A stretch of DNA of 8,035 bases from Bacillota bacterium (GCA_023424785.1 JAFADP010000023.1:1-8035); one strand, 5' to 3'. Shown: positions 1 through 6,345, counted from the stretch's first letter. A program made the numbers and translations. The notes: generated by a model from the letters alone, not told the origin.

Positions 1-11
1 ACTAATTAATT

Positions 12-824
12 CTATCTACTTATTTTTTTCTCTACATATTTAATTATATATTCTATTGGATTATCATCATTTGATGGTGCTATTAAATCTGCACTTTCAA
101 TTACTCTTCTATTAGCATTCTTTAATATAAATCCAAACTTAGACATTTGTATCATTTCTAAATCATTCATATTATCTCCAACTGATATTAACTTTTCACT
201 ATCTAATTTATATAATTCAACTAACTTAGATAAACTATTCCCCTTGCTTGTCCCATTTCCTATAACATCTAAATAATTAGCTCCACTTCTTACACATTGT
301 CCTTTGTCATACTTATCTCTATACTCAACTTCAAATAAATCAAGTACATCTTCATCTCCTATTAATAATACCTTTACCCATGCTTTATTCCATACATAGT
401 CAGGTACATTGTATACTACATCATAAGAATACTTATTATATCTTTTTGTATATTTACACTCTCTATAAACATATACTACTTCATCACAAAATATCTCTAT
501 TCCTATATCAGGTCTAGTTTCAAACACTTTTTTAATACATTCTTTTCTTTCTTCTTCTATAAAATATTCATATATGGTATTCTCATTTGAATAATCATAT
601 ATTTTACCTCCATTATGAAGTATTGCTGGTAAATTAAGATCTAATTTATCTAAAAAGCATCTTACAGATGCCTCCATTCTCCCTGTAGCAACTGTAAACT
701 TACCACCATTATCAATAAAATATCTTATAGCATCCAAATTTTCTTTTGAGATTTCTTTTTTACTATTTATTAAAGTGCCATCCATATCAGATACTAAAGT
801 ATATCCCTTAAAAATTTCACTCAT
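12..824 (-). CDS. Cof-type HAD-superfamily hydrolase (predicted sugar-phosphate or cofactor phosphatase)
   Basis: Cytosolic phosphatase of the HAD superfamily, Cof/YidA-like class with a type IIB cap; 270 aa is the usual length. Motif I is DMDGT at residues 13-17, where D13 would be the nucleophile and D15 the general acid. Motif II is the threonine of TGR (47-49), motif III is K194 in GTSKG, and motif IV is GDNMND (216-221), which supplies the Mg2+-binding aspartates. The cap lies between about residues 80 and 190. The ATG at 822-824 has an AGGGG ribosome binding site (complement of 833-837) 8 bases upstream, inside the 3' end of the preceding dehydrogenase gene. The two genes are only 5 bases apart, so co-transcription and probable translational coupling are inferred. 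Family members dephosphorylate various sugar phosphates, FMN or PLP, and the substrate cannot be read from sequence. The family call is secure; the substrate is unknown. Confidence 0.93.
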   Translation of the reverse strand: MSEIFKGYTLVSDMDGTLINSKKEISKENLDAIRYFIDNGGKFTVATGRMEASVRCFLDKLDLNLPAILHNGGKIYDYSNENTIYEYFIEEERKECIKKVFETRPDIGIEIFCDEVVYVYRECKYTKRYNKYSYDVVYNVPDYVWNKAWVKVLLIGDEDVLDLFEVEYRDKYDKGQCVRSGANYLDVIGNGTSKGNSLSKLVELYKLDSEKLISVGDNMNDLEMIQMSKFGFILKNANRRVIESADLIAPSNDDNPIEYIIKYVEKKISR

Positions 825-828
825 ATCA

Positions 829-1605
829 CTATCCCCTATTTGTATTTTTAACTATTTTTCTACTTAATGATCTTGGAATTAATTTATTTCCAAAAACAAT
901 TAATTTATTTTTAAATCCTGGTACAATAATTGCCTTTCCTTTTAAAAATCTTATATATCCTTCCTTAGCTACATCTTCTGCACTCATAAGATACTTTTTA
1001 GCACTTTCTGATTTTTTAATACCAGATTTTTTTTGAAAAAAAGTATCCACTGGTCCTGGACATAAGCAACTTACATTAACTCCAAATTCTTTTGCTTCAT
1101 CATGAATAGCTTCTGTTAATGATAAAACATAAGCCTTAGTTGAATAATATAATGCCATTTTAGGTCCTCCCACAAAACCGGCTGTAGATGCAACATTTAA
1201 AATAGCACCAGATTTTTTTTTAATCATTTTTGATAAAAAGTGTTTTGTTAGCTTAGTTAATGTTATAATATTTATCCCTATTATTTTATCTTCAAAACCT
1301 TCATCTTCTTCGTGAAAATATCCAAAAGATCCTATTCCAGCATTGTTAATTAAATTATCCACAACTAGATTTTTTTCATCCACAAAATCTATAACCTCTT
1401 TATAGGAATTATCCACAGATAAATCTACTGATAGTATCTCTACTTTTACATTATACTTTTCTTCTATGTATCTCTTTGTATCTACTAACTTATCATTACT
1501 TCTTGCTACTAAAATTAAATTATTTTTATCACCTGCAAATAATTTTGCAAGTTCTATGCCTATACCTTCTGTTCCCCCAGTTATTAATGTATAATTATTG
1601 TTCAT
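829..1605 (-). CDS. Short-chain dehydrogenase/reductase (SDR), classical, DltE/YqjQ-like (COG0300)
   Basis: NAD(P)(H)-dependent oxidoreductase with a Rossmann fold; 258 aa fits classical SDRs. The cofactor motif TGxxxGxG is at residues 9-16 and NNAG at 87-90. The catalytic set is N112, S140 and Y153-xxx-K157 (in YYSTK), followed by CPGPVDT (182-188). R35 after the second strand suggests a preference for NADP(H), by family rule. The C-terminal part (about 205-255) resembles the COG0300 group, which often has a membrane-proximal hydrophobic tail; here it is only moderately hydrophobic and basic. The start is the ATG at 1603-1605, with AAGGAAGG (complement of 1617-1624) 11 bases upstream. It is the first gene of an operon with the HAD phosphatase downstream. 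The coding strand carries A8 and A9 runs at the two KKSG-like stretches. The substrate is not predictable; family confidence is high. Confidence 0.93.
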   Translation of the reverse strand: MNNNYTLITGGTEGIGIELAKLFAGDKNNLILVARSNDKLVDTKRYIEEKYNVKVEILSVDLSVDNSYKEVIDFVDEKNLVVDNLINNAGIGSFGYFHEEDEGFEDKIIGINIITLTKLTKHFLSKMIKKKSGAILNVASTAGFVGGPKMALYYSTKAYVLSLTEAIHDEAKEFGVNVSCLCPGPVDTFFQKKSGIKKSESAKKYLMSAEDVAKEGYIRFLKGKAIIVPGFKNKLIVFGNKLIPRSLSRKIVKNTNRG

Positions 1606-1638
1606 TCTCTTATTTACCTTCCTTAATTTATCATATTT

Positions 1639-1647
1639 ATTATAACA
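1639..1647 (-). promoter_or_regulatory. Extended -10 promoter for the SDR-HAD operon
   Basis: On the minus strand the sequence reads TGTTATAAT, which is a perfect TATAAT -10 box (complement of 1639-1644) preceded by the TGn extension. No good -35 hexamer sits 16-18 bases upstream; the nearest candidate, TTTACA, is 21 bases away. This fits an extended -10 promoter, which depends less on a -35 box. Transcription would start about 7 bases downstream and leave a leader of roughly 25-30 bases that contains the AAGGAAGG ribosome binding site of the SDR gene. Such AT-rich DNA yields chance -10 boxes, so this is a prediction. Confidence 0.55.
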
Positions 1648-1689
1648 AAAAACTCTATAATTTATTGTAAACAGTAAATATTAAAAGAA

Positions 1690-1746
1690 ATTTATAGTAA
1701 TCTCAATGTAATAATTAATATTAATATAATTTAAATTACTATAAAT
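1690..1746. repeat. 12-bp perfect inverted repeat in the divergent intergenic region
   Basis: ATTTATAGTAAT (1690-1701) is perfectly complementary to ATTACTATAAAT (1735-1746), separated by 33 bases. A second short pair, CTCAAT (1702-1707) and ATTGAG (1750-1755), interlocks with it. The arms are nearly all A/T and a 12-bp match is not rare in DNA of this composition, so function is doubtful. It lies just upstream of the hsp20 promoter and outside the likely promoter of the divergent SDR gene. Confidence 0.35.
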
Positions 1747-1766
1747 AATATTGAGTCTAATTTTAC

Positions 1767-1783
1767 TTTGACTTTCTTTGACT
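1767..1783 (-). promoter_or_regulatory. CtsR operator (heptanucleotide direct repeat)
   Basis: On the minus strand the sequence reads AGTCAAA-GAA-AGTCAAA. This agrees at every defined position with the CtsR consensus, (A/G)GTCAAA-NAN-(A/G)GTCAAA. CtsR is the repressor of class III heat-shock genes (clp genes and some small heat-shock genes) in low-GC Gram-positive bacteria. The operator covers the -35 hexamer and part of the spacer of the promoter that drives hsp20, so bound repressor would block RNA polymerase. The motif match is seen directly; repression and heat induction are inferred from the family. Confidence 0.88.
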
Positions 1784-1795
1784 TTCGTTTATAAT
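1768..1795 (+). promoter_or_regulatory. Sigma-A-type promoter of hsp20
   Basis: A -35 box TTGACT (1768-1773, five of six consensus bases) and a perfect -10 box TATAAT (1790-1795) are separated by 16 bases. The expected start of transcription is near position 1802, giving a leader of about 40 bases with a strong ribosome binding site. The -35 box overlaps the first heptamer of the CtsR operator. Confidence 0.8.
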
Positions 1796-1830
1796 AATAA
1801 TTGTAAAAAGAAATAAAAAAAAATTATTCA

Positions 1831-1835
1831 AGGAG
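1831..1835 (+). promoter_or_regulatory. Ribosome binding site that fixes the hsp20 start
   Basis: AGGAG lies 8 bases before the ATG at 1844. An in-frame GTG at 1835 would give a protein three residues longer, but it overlaps the Shine-Dalgarno sequence itself and has no ribosome binding site of its own. The ATG is therefore preferred. Confidence 0.85.
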
Positions 1836-1843
1836 TGATTTAT

Positions 1844-2281
1844 ATGTTCGGATTAGTACCTTTTAAGAGAAATGGAGTTAAAACTGTTGGTAATTCATTT
1901 GATGACTTTGTTACTGGTTTCTTTAATGATGATTTCTTTACTCCTCTTGCTAGCGTAAACAACTTTAATACAGATATCAAAGAAAATGATACTGAATATA
2001 TAGTTGAAGCTGACTTACCTGGTGTTAAGAAAGAAGATATCAATCTTGAATACAAAGATAATACCTTAATTATTTCTGCTAAGAGAGTTAATGAAATTAA
2101 TGAAGAAAAAGATAACTTTATAAGAAGAGAGAGAAGCTATGGTAGTTTTTCTAGAAGTTTTTATTTAGATAATATAAATAAAGATTCTATTAGGGCTTCA
2201 TTTAATGATGGCCAATTAAAAATTGTATTAGAAAAAGATAATAATAAAATTAATACGTCTAACAAAATACTAATAGAATAA
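1844..2281 (+). CDS. hsp20: Small heat-shock protein, Hsp20/alpha-crystallin family (Hsp18-like)
   Basis: ATP-independent holdase chaperone that binds unfolding proteins in the cytosol and forms large oligomers. It has 145 aa from the ATG at 1844, typical of clostridial Hsp18. A Phe-rich N-terminal arm (residues 1-40) has the SFDDF and GFFNDDFF stretches often seen in bacterial sHSPs. The alpha-crystallin domain (about 41-133) contains ADLPGV (56-61), the RRERSYGSFSRSF segment (94-106) and the conserved G-x-L at 123-125. The C-terminal I-x-I anchor is present as ILI (142-144), so the protein looks complete. It is a single-gene unit with a sigma-A-type promoter, a CtsR operator over the -35 box, and a hairpin terminator immediately after the stop. 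It converges on the DUF488 gene. The family call is very secure; the symbol is generic. Confidence 0.96.
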   Translation: MFGLVPFKRNGVKTVGNSFDDFVTGFFNDDFFTPLASVNNFNTDIKENDTEYIVEADLPGVKKEDINLEYKDNTLIISAKRVNEINEEKDNFIRRERSYGSFSRSFYLDNINKDSIRASFNDGQLKIVLEKDNNKINTSNKILIE

Positions 2282-2308
2282 AAAAACGAGGAATAACCTC
2301 GTTTTTTT
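2280..2308. terminator. Bidirectional rho-independent terminator between hsp20 and the DUF488 gene
   Basis: CGAGG (2287-2291) and CCTCG (2297-2301) form a GC-rich stem around an AATAA loop. A run of seven A (2280-2286) lies on the left and seven T (2302-2308) on the right. Read on either strand, the hairpin is followed by a T7 run, so it can end both convergent transcripts. It begins within the stop codon of hsp20 and ends one base before the stop codon of the DUF488 gene. Confidence 0.92.
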
Positions 2309-2309
2309 A

Positions 2310-2930
2310 TTATCTCTTTTCTAATTTCTCTACTCTATATCCAATTTCTTTATTAGCCAATCTGTAAGCATCTCTTATCATATCTTCTTCTGACATTCCC
2401 TCTCCTAATAAATGATCTATGGTTATTTGACTTCTATTAGGATAATACTTTTCTAATAAGTGCTTTTCCATGTCTTCCTGAGTTGCTAAAGAATAATTAT
2501 CTAAAATATGCCTTAAATTAAATCCATTTTTTATTAATTCTCTTCCAAGTAAGATACATCTATGACATCTTATAGGATCTTGCATAGCTCCTAATAGAAC
2601 TATTCTATATCCTTTCATACAGCCATCTTTTAGCCTCTTAATTCCATTAATAAAATCTTCTTCATTAATAACCTTCTCAAAGTCTGAATATCCTTCACTA
2701 TTATATGAAATTTTATTATCTCTTTTAGCTGCAAATTCTTTTGCCATATAAATATAAATAAAACCTTCTTTATTTAAAGTATATTTTAATGCTTCTTTAT
2801 CAAATTGTACATTATAACTGGAATATGGTGTTCCTCTAATATCTACAACGCAATCAATATTAAAATACCTAAGCATATGCAAAAATCTTTCCGTGCTATA
2901 ATTAGAATGTCCTATTGTAAATATATCCAT
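2310..2930 (-). CDS. DUF488 domain-containing protein, function unknown
   Basis: Conserved cytosolic protein of unknown function. The DUF488 domain fills about residues 3-150: it opens with TIGHS (5-9), continues with VVDIRGTPYS (28-37), and ends with the conserved CHR motif (122-124). This gives a set of conserved polar residues (H8, D30, R32, C122, H123, R124) that looks like an active or metal site, but no reaction is established here. A C-terminal extension (about 155-206) is charged and probably helical. The 206 aa length is somewhat above the core domain. The ATG at 2928-2930 has AGGAG (complement of 2939-2943) 8 bases upstream. It is apparently monocistronic, convergent with hsp20, with its leader next to hairpins downstream of proA. 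No signal peptide or membrane segment is visible. Confidence 0.88.
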   Translation of the reverse strand: MDIFTIGHSNYSTERFLHMLRYFNIDCVVDIRGTPYSSYNVQFDKEALKYTLNKEGFIYIYMAKEFAAKRDNKISYNSEGYSDFEKVINEEDFINGIKRLKDGCMKGYRIVLLGAMQDPIRCHRCILLGRELIKNGFNLRHILDNYSLATQEDMEKHLLEKYYPNRSQITIDHLLGEGMSEEDMIRDAYRLANKEIGYRVEKLEKR

Positions 2931-2988
2931 AATATCAACTCCTACTTATAGCTTTAGCATTCTTATAATTAGTTATTTACTAATTTCA

Positions 2989-3037
2989 TTTTAATATGAG
3001 ATATTTCCACTTAACTAAAACTTTCTCCATATTAAAA
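2989..3037. repeat. Imperfect inverted repeat between proA and the DUF488 gene
   Basis: TTTTAATAT (2989-2997) plus GAGA (2998-3001) can pair with TCTC (3024-3027) plus ATATTAAAA (3029-3037), with C3028 bulged and a 22-base loop. On the minus strand it follows directly after the proA terminator hairpin and precedes the DUF488 gene, so it could be part of that gene's leader or a secondary termination element. It lacks a clear T-run on either side. Structure is possible; function is unproven. Confidence 0.35.
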
Positions 3038-3038
3038 C

Positions 3039-3064
3039 ACAGGAATGCATTAAAACATTCCTGT
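3039..3064 (-). terminator. Probable terminator of the proBA operon
   Basis: ACAGGAATG (3039-3047) and CATTCCTGT (3056-3064) make a perfect 9-bp stem with an 8-base loop. The hairpin starts 10 bases after the proA stop codon. On the minus strand it is followed by GTTTTAAT, a modest T-rich tail, so termination may be incomplete. Confidence 0.7.
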
Positions 3065-3074
3065 ATACTATATA

Positions 3075-4319
3075 TTATCTTATTTGCCCATTTCCATAAA
3101 TTATATATTTATTAGTTGTTAATTCAGTTAACCCCATTGGCCCTCTTGCATGAAGTTTCTGAGTACTTATTCCTATCTCTGCTCCAAATCCAAACTCTGA
3201 GCCATCTGTAAATCTAGTAGATGCATTTACGTAAACCGCTGCTGCATCAACCCTTTGAAGAAATCTTTGAGAGTTTTCATAGCTATTTGTAATTATAGCC
3301 TCTGAATGTCCTGTTCCATATTTATTTATATGATCAATAGCTTCATCTACATCTTTTACTATCTTTATTCCAATAATATAATCAAGATATTCTCTTGCCC
3401 AGTCATCTTCTGTTGCCTTTGATACATCACTTACTATTTCAAGAACTTTTTCATCTCCTCTTACTTCAACATTTTTTTCTTTTAATGCTAAAGTAATAAT
3501 TGGTAAAAATTCCTTTGCTATTTTTTCATTAATAAGTAGCTTTTCCTCTGCATTGCATACAGATGGTCTACTTGTCTTTGCATTAATAACAATATTTTTT
3601 GCCATTTCTAAATCTGCTTCACTATCTACATAAACATGACAGTTTCCAGTACCTGTTTCTATTACAGGAACTGTTGCATTTTCCACAACTGCCTTTATAA
3701 GCCCTGCTCCTCCTCTTGGAATAAGAACATCAATATATTCTTTTAGCCTCATCATTTCAGTAGCAACTTCTCTGCTTGTATCTTCTATTAATTGTATAGA
3801 ATCCTCTGGAAGACCTGCTTCTTTTACTCCTTCTCTTAAAGCCTTTACTATGGCAATATTGGAGTTTATTGCTTCGCTACCACCTCTTAATATAACTACA
3901 TTTCCAGCCTTCAAACAAAGCCCTGCTGCATCACAAGTAACATTTGGTCTTGCCTCATATATTATTCCTATAACACCAAGTGGAACTCTTTGCTTACCTA
4001 TTTGAAGACCATTTGGTCTTTTCCACATTCCTGTTACTTCTCCAATAGGATCTGATAGTGATACTACTTCTATTAGCCCATTTGCCATATCTTTAATTCT
4101 TTTTTCATCTAAAGATAATCTATCTAGCATTGCTGTTGATATTCCTTTTTCTATGGCATTATCTATATCTTTTTTATTCTCAGATATTATAATATTAGAA
4201 TTTTTTAATAATGCTTCGGCCATTTTTGATAATGCATTATTTTTCTCTGTAGTTGATGCATTCATTAAAACACGGCTTGCTTCTTTAGCTCTTTGACCTT
4301 TTAAAACTAATTCATTCAT
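3075..4319 (-). CDS. proA: Gamma-glutamyl phosphate reductase (glutamate-5-semialdehyde dehydrogenase)
   Basis: Second enzyme of proline synthesis: it reduces L-glutamyl 5-phosphate with NADPH to glutamate 5-semialdehyde, which cyclises to pyrroline-5-carboxylate. It is a cytosolic member of the aldehyde dehydrogenase superfamily, and 414 aa matches the family (about 410-420). Diagnostic stretches are [14 protein letters not shown] (115-128), LRGGSEA (144-150), [11 protein letters not shown] (198-208), [12 protein letters not shown] (221-232), the catalytic cysteine C255 in RPSVCNAEE, and the C-terminal [13 protein letters not shown] (390-402). The ATG at 4317-4319 has GGGAGG (complement of 4331-4336) 11 bases upstream. 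It begins 20 bases after the proB stop, so the two form an operon. A hairpin follows its stop. Complete, with no missing key residue. Confidence 0.98.
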   Translation of the reverse strand: MNELVLKGQRAKEASRVLMNASTTEKNNALSKMAEALLKNSNIIISENKKDIDNAIEKGISTAMLDRLSLDEKRIKDMANGLIEVVSLSDPIGEVTGMWKRPNGLQIGKQRVPLGVIGIIYEARPNVTCDAAGLCLKAGNVVILRGGSEAINSNIAIVKALREGVKEAGLPEDSIQLIEDTSREVATEMMRLKEYIDVLIPRGGAGLIKAVVENATVPVIETGTGNCHVYVDSEADLEMAKNIVINAKTSRPSVCNAEEKLLINEKIAKEFLPIITLALKEKNVEVRGDEKVLEIVSDVSKATEDDWAREYLDYIIGIKIVKDVDEAIDHINKYGTGHSEAIITNSYENSQRFLQRVDAAAVYVNASTRFTDGSEFGFGAEIGISTQKLHARGPMGLTELTTNKYIIYGNGQIR

Positions 4320-4339
4320 TTCTTACTTAACCTCCCGCT

Positions 4340-5149
4340 TTATTTCTTTCCCACAAATAAAGTCCCTATTTCATTACCTTTAATTATATCTAATAATATA
4401 CTAGGATTTTCTCCATTTGCCAGTATCATATCAATACCTACTTCGTTTACTTTTTTTGCAGCCTTAAGCTTAGTAATCATTCCACCTGTACCTAAACTTG
4501 TGCCTGCTCCACCTGCACAATCTTCTAATTCTGAAGTTATTTCTTCTACAACCTTTAATAGTTTTGCATTATTATTAGTTCTTGGATTATCATCATAGAA
4601 ACCATCTATATCAGATAAAATTATTAATAAATCTGCATCTACTAATGTTGATACTATAGCAGATAAATTATCATTATCTCCAAATCTAACTATATTCTCT
4701 ATTTCATCAATAGCTACTGTATCATTTTCGTTAACAATTGGTACTATTTTATGTTCTAGTAATGTTTCAAATGTATTGCATACATTCTCTCTTATATGAT
4801 CATCTTCTACAACATCTCTAGTAAGTAACACTTGACCAACTATATGACTATACTCTCCAAAAAATTTACTATATATATGCATTAACTCACATTGTCCTAC
4901 TGATGCAACAGCTTGTTTTTCTCTTATACTTTGGGGCTTTTCTTTCAACTTAAGCTTATTCACACCAACACCAATAGCACCTGAAGAAACAAGTACTACT
5001 TCTTTTCCTGAATTAAGCATGTCAGATAATACTCTTACTAATCTTTCTATTCTAGTTAGATTAATATTTCCATTATTATAAGTTAACGTTGATGTTCCTA
5101 CTTTAACTACTATTCTTTTAGCATTCTTTAAATTGTCATGAAAGTTCAT
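4340..5149 (-). CDS. proB: Glutamate 5-kinase, short form without PUA domain
   Basis: First and committed step of proline synthesis: ATP-dependent phosphorylation of L-glutamate to glutamyl 5-phosphate, a labile product handed to ProA. The amino acid kinase fold fills all 269 aa. Visible motifs are VKVGTS (15-20, with phosphate-binding K16), SSGAIGVG (55-62), the glutamate-site NENDTV (140-145), RFGDNDNLSA (155-164), SDIDGFY (179-185) and the GTGGMITK loop (220-227). The E. coli enzyme is about 367 aa and carries a C-terminal PUA domain, which is absent here; the stop after VGKK and the immediate start of proA show this is a natural short form and not a truncation. The ATG at 5147-5149 has AAGGGG (complement of 5158-5163) 8 bases upstream. 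It precedes proA in an operon, and a membrane protein gene ends 40 bases upstream. Confidence 0.97.
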   Translation of the reverse strand: MNFHDNLKNAKRIVVKVGTSTLTYNNGNINLTRIERLVRVLSDMLNSGKEVVLVSSGAIGVGVNKLKLKEKPQSIREKQAVASVGQCELMHIYSKFFGEYSHIVGQVLLTRDVVEDDHIRENVCNTFETLLEHKIVPIVNENDTVAIDEIENIVRFGDNDNLSAIVSTLVDADLLIILSDIDGFYDDNPRTNNNAKLLKVVEEITSELEDCAGGAGTSLGTGGMITKLKAAKKVNEVGIDMILANGENPSILLDIIKGNEIGTLFVGKK

Positions 5150-5183
5150 TCTTACATCCCCTTAAAGTTATTATTTTATTCTT

Positions 5184-5212
5184 ATATTACTATACCTTTC
5201 TTTCCTTATCAA
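5184..5212 (-). promoter_or_regulatory. Possible promoter for proBA
   Basis: On the minus strand, TTGATA (complement of 5207-5212, five of six -35 bases) and TAATAT (complement of 5184-5189, four of six -10 bases) are 17 bases apart. The -35 lies in the last codons of the upstream membrane protein gene. It would give a leader of about 30 bases for proB. No hairpin terminator separates the two genes, so read-through from upstream is also likely. In AT-rich DNA this match is weak evidence. Confidence 0.35.
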
Positions 5213-6266
5213 CATTGTTTGTAATATATTTCTTATCCTTTAAATATATACCATAAACTGTTTTTAATAAGGAATATACTGGTACAATACAAAAAGCTGC
5301 TAAAGTCCCACCTATAGATGCTGCACAAACTACTAAAAATATATCTGTTATGGGATGAATTTTCATTCTTTTTCCCATTATAAATGGAACTACAATTCTT
5401 CCTTTTAATGTTTGAGCTATTATTACTAATATTGTTAGTTTTAAAATCATTGTAAATCCCATTGTTATAGCAACTATATAAGGAATAATTAATGATATAA
5501 AAAAACCTACAAAAGGAATAAATGCTAATATAAATGTTATAATTGATAATAAAAAAGCACTTGGCATATCTATTATTAAATACCCTATAAATATCATAGT
5601 AGCCAATGCTAATGCTACAGTTGCTTGACCTATTATATAAGTTGATAATACTGTATCTCCATTGCTAAGTACTTCCTTAGTGAATTTCTTGTACTTATTA
5701 GGAACTTTATCTAGCACACTATTCTTTAATTTATCTCCATCTTTTAAAAAGAAAAATGCTAATAAAAATACTAATAAAATATTTGAAAATAGTATCATTC
5801 CTCTATTTATCAAAACTCTTGCACTAGAAAATAATTTTGTAAAATAATTTGTAACTAAACTTAATAAATATTTATATACAGAATTTATATTTTTCTCACC
5901 AAATTTATTTATAACTTTAAGATAAGCTTCTTTATTACTTATAATAGTATCTACCATCATTCTTATATTATTGACTTGGTGTAACATATATTTTTGTAAA
6001 ATCATCATACATCCCAATATTATTATTAATGATATTAATATCGTTATTACTGAAGATATAGATTTCTTAATATTGTGTTTTATAAAAAAATTATTAATTG
6101 GCTTTAATAGATAAAATAAAAATGTTCCAAATATAATAGGATTAATAATAACATCTATAAATGTATTAAATATATTATGAACAATATTAAACTTATCTAA
6201 TATGTATATAAATATTAAAGTTAAATTTGCTATTAGTAGATACATAATTATATTTTTCTTATTCAT
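5190..6266 (-). CDS. AI-2E/PerM (UPF0118) family transporter
   Basis: Polytopic inner-membrane protein of 358 aa, typical for the family. Hydrophobic segments lie at about residues 6-24, 34-54, 70-90, 154-173, 212-232, 236-262, 266-286 and 306-334, with a soluble stretch at about 91-150. Family landmarks are FLKDGD (173-178), the YIIGQ segment (210-214), IPFVG (250-254), PFIMGKRMKIHP (294-305) and the GG-x-LAAF-x-x-x-P region (319-329). Relatives are annotated as autoinducer-2 exporters (E. coli TqsA), but other members are reported as Na+/H+ antiporters or have no known substrate, so the substrate is open. The ATG at 6264-6266 has AGGAA (complement of 6276-6280) 9 bases upstream. It has its own predicted promoter and lies 40 bases before proB without a terminator between them, so partial co-transcription with proBA is plausible. 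The tail (about 344-358) is charged. Confidence 0.9.
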   Translation of the reverse strand: MNKKNIIMYLLIANLTLIFIYILDKFNIVHNIFNTFIDVIINPIIFGTFLFYLLKPINNFFIKHNIKKSISSVITILISLIIILGCMMILQKYMLHQVNNIRMMVDTIISNKEAYLKVINKFGEKNINSVYKYLLSLVTNYFTKLFSSARVLINRGMILFSNILLVFLLAFFFLKDGDKLKNSVLDKVPNKYKKFTKEVLSNGDTVLSTYIIGQATVALALATMIFIGYLIIDMPSAFLLSIITFILAFIPFVGFFISLIIPYIVAITMGFTMILKLTILVIIAQTLKGRIVVPFIMGKRMKIHPITDIFLVVCAASIGGTLAAFCIVPVYSLLKTVYGIYLKDKKYITNNVDKERKV

Positions 6267-6296
6267 TTCACATACTTCCTATATATTTTTTCTTAT

Positions 6297-6325
6297 TTTA
6301 TACAAGTTTGATAATATATATACAA
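6297..6325 (-). promoter_or_regulatory. Predicted promoter of the AI-2E family gene
   Basis: On the minus strand, TTGTAT (complement of 6320-6325) and TATAAA (complement of 6297-6302) are separated by 17 bases. It sits between the terminator of the upstream ATPase gene and the ribosome binding site at 6276-6280, where a promoter is needed. The -35 box is poor (three of six), the -10 good (five of six). Confidence 0.5.
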
Positions 6326-6345
6326 ATACTTATTTAAATAAAAAT

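Noticed and set aside
1476..1670. Plus-strand open frame of 64 codons over the SDR start region
   Set aside because: It is antisense to the well-supported SDR gene, rich in Leu/Tyr as expected from reversed AT-rich coding sequence, and resembles no protein family.
1767..1783. Tandem TTTGACT heptamers as two alternative -35 boxes
   Set aside because: The second copy is only 6 bases from TATAAT and has no good -10 box 16-18 bases downstream, so the repeat is better explained as the CtsR operator.
1835..1843. GTG at 1835 as an alternative start for hsp20
   Set aside because: The GTG overlaps the AGGAG ribosome binding site; the ATG at 1844 is spaced 8 bases from it and gives the usual Hsp18 N-terminus.
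1606..1843. CIRCE (HrcA) element upstream of hsp20
   Set aside because: No TTAGCACTC-N9-GAGTGCTAA type inverted repeat is present; the heat-shock motif here is the CtsR direct repeat.
1840..2055. Minus-strand open frame of 71 codons inside hsp20
   Set aside because: It lies wholly antisense to the Hsp20 coding region and has no recognisable domain or ribosome binding site.
2967..2985. Small hairpin AATTAGT-TATTT-ACTAATT upstream of the DUF488 gene as an operator
   Set aside because: A 7-bp stem of nearly all A/T bases is expected by chance in this composition, and no promoter could be placed around it with confidence.
5150..5189. T-box or other riboswitch in front of proBA
   Set aside because: Only 40 bases separate proB from the upstream gene, far too short for a T-box leader, and no terminator hairpin is present.
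5662..5847. Plus-strand open frame of 61 codons inside the AI-2E family gene
   Set aside because: Antisense shadow of a conserved membrane protein, with no independent support.
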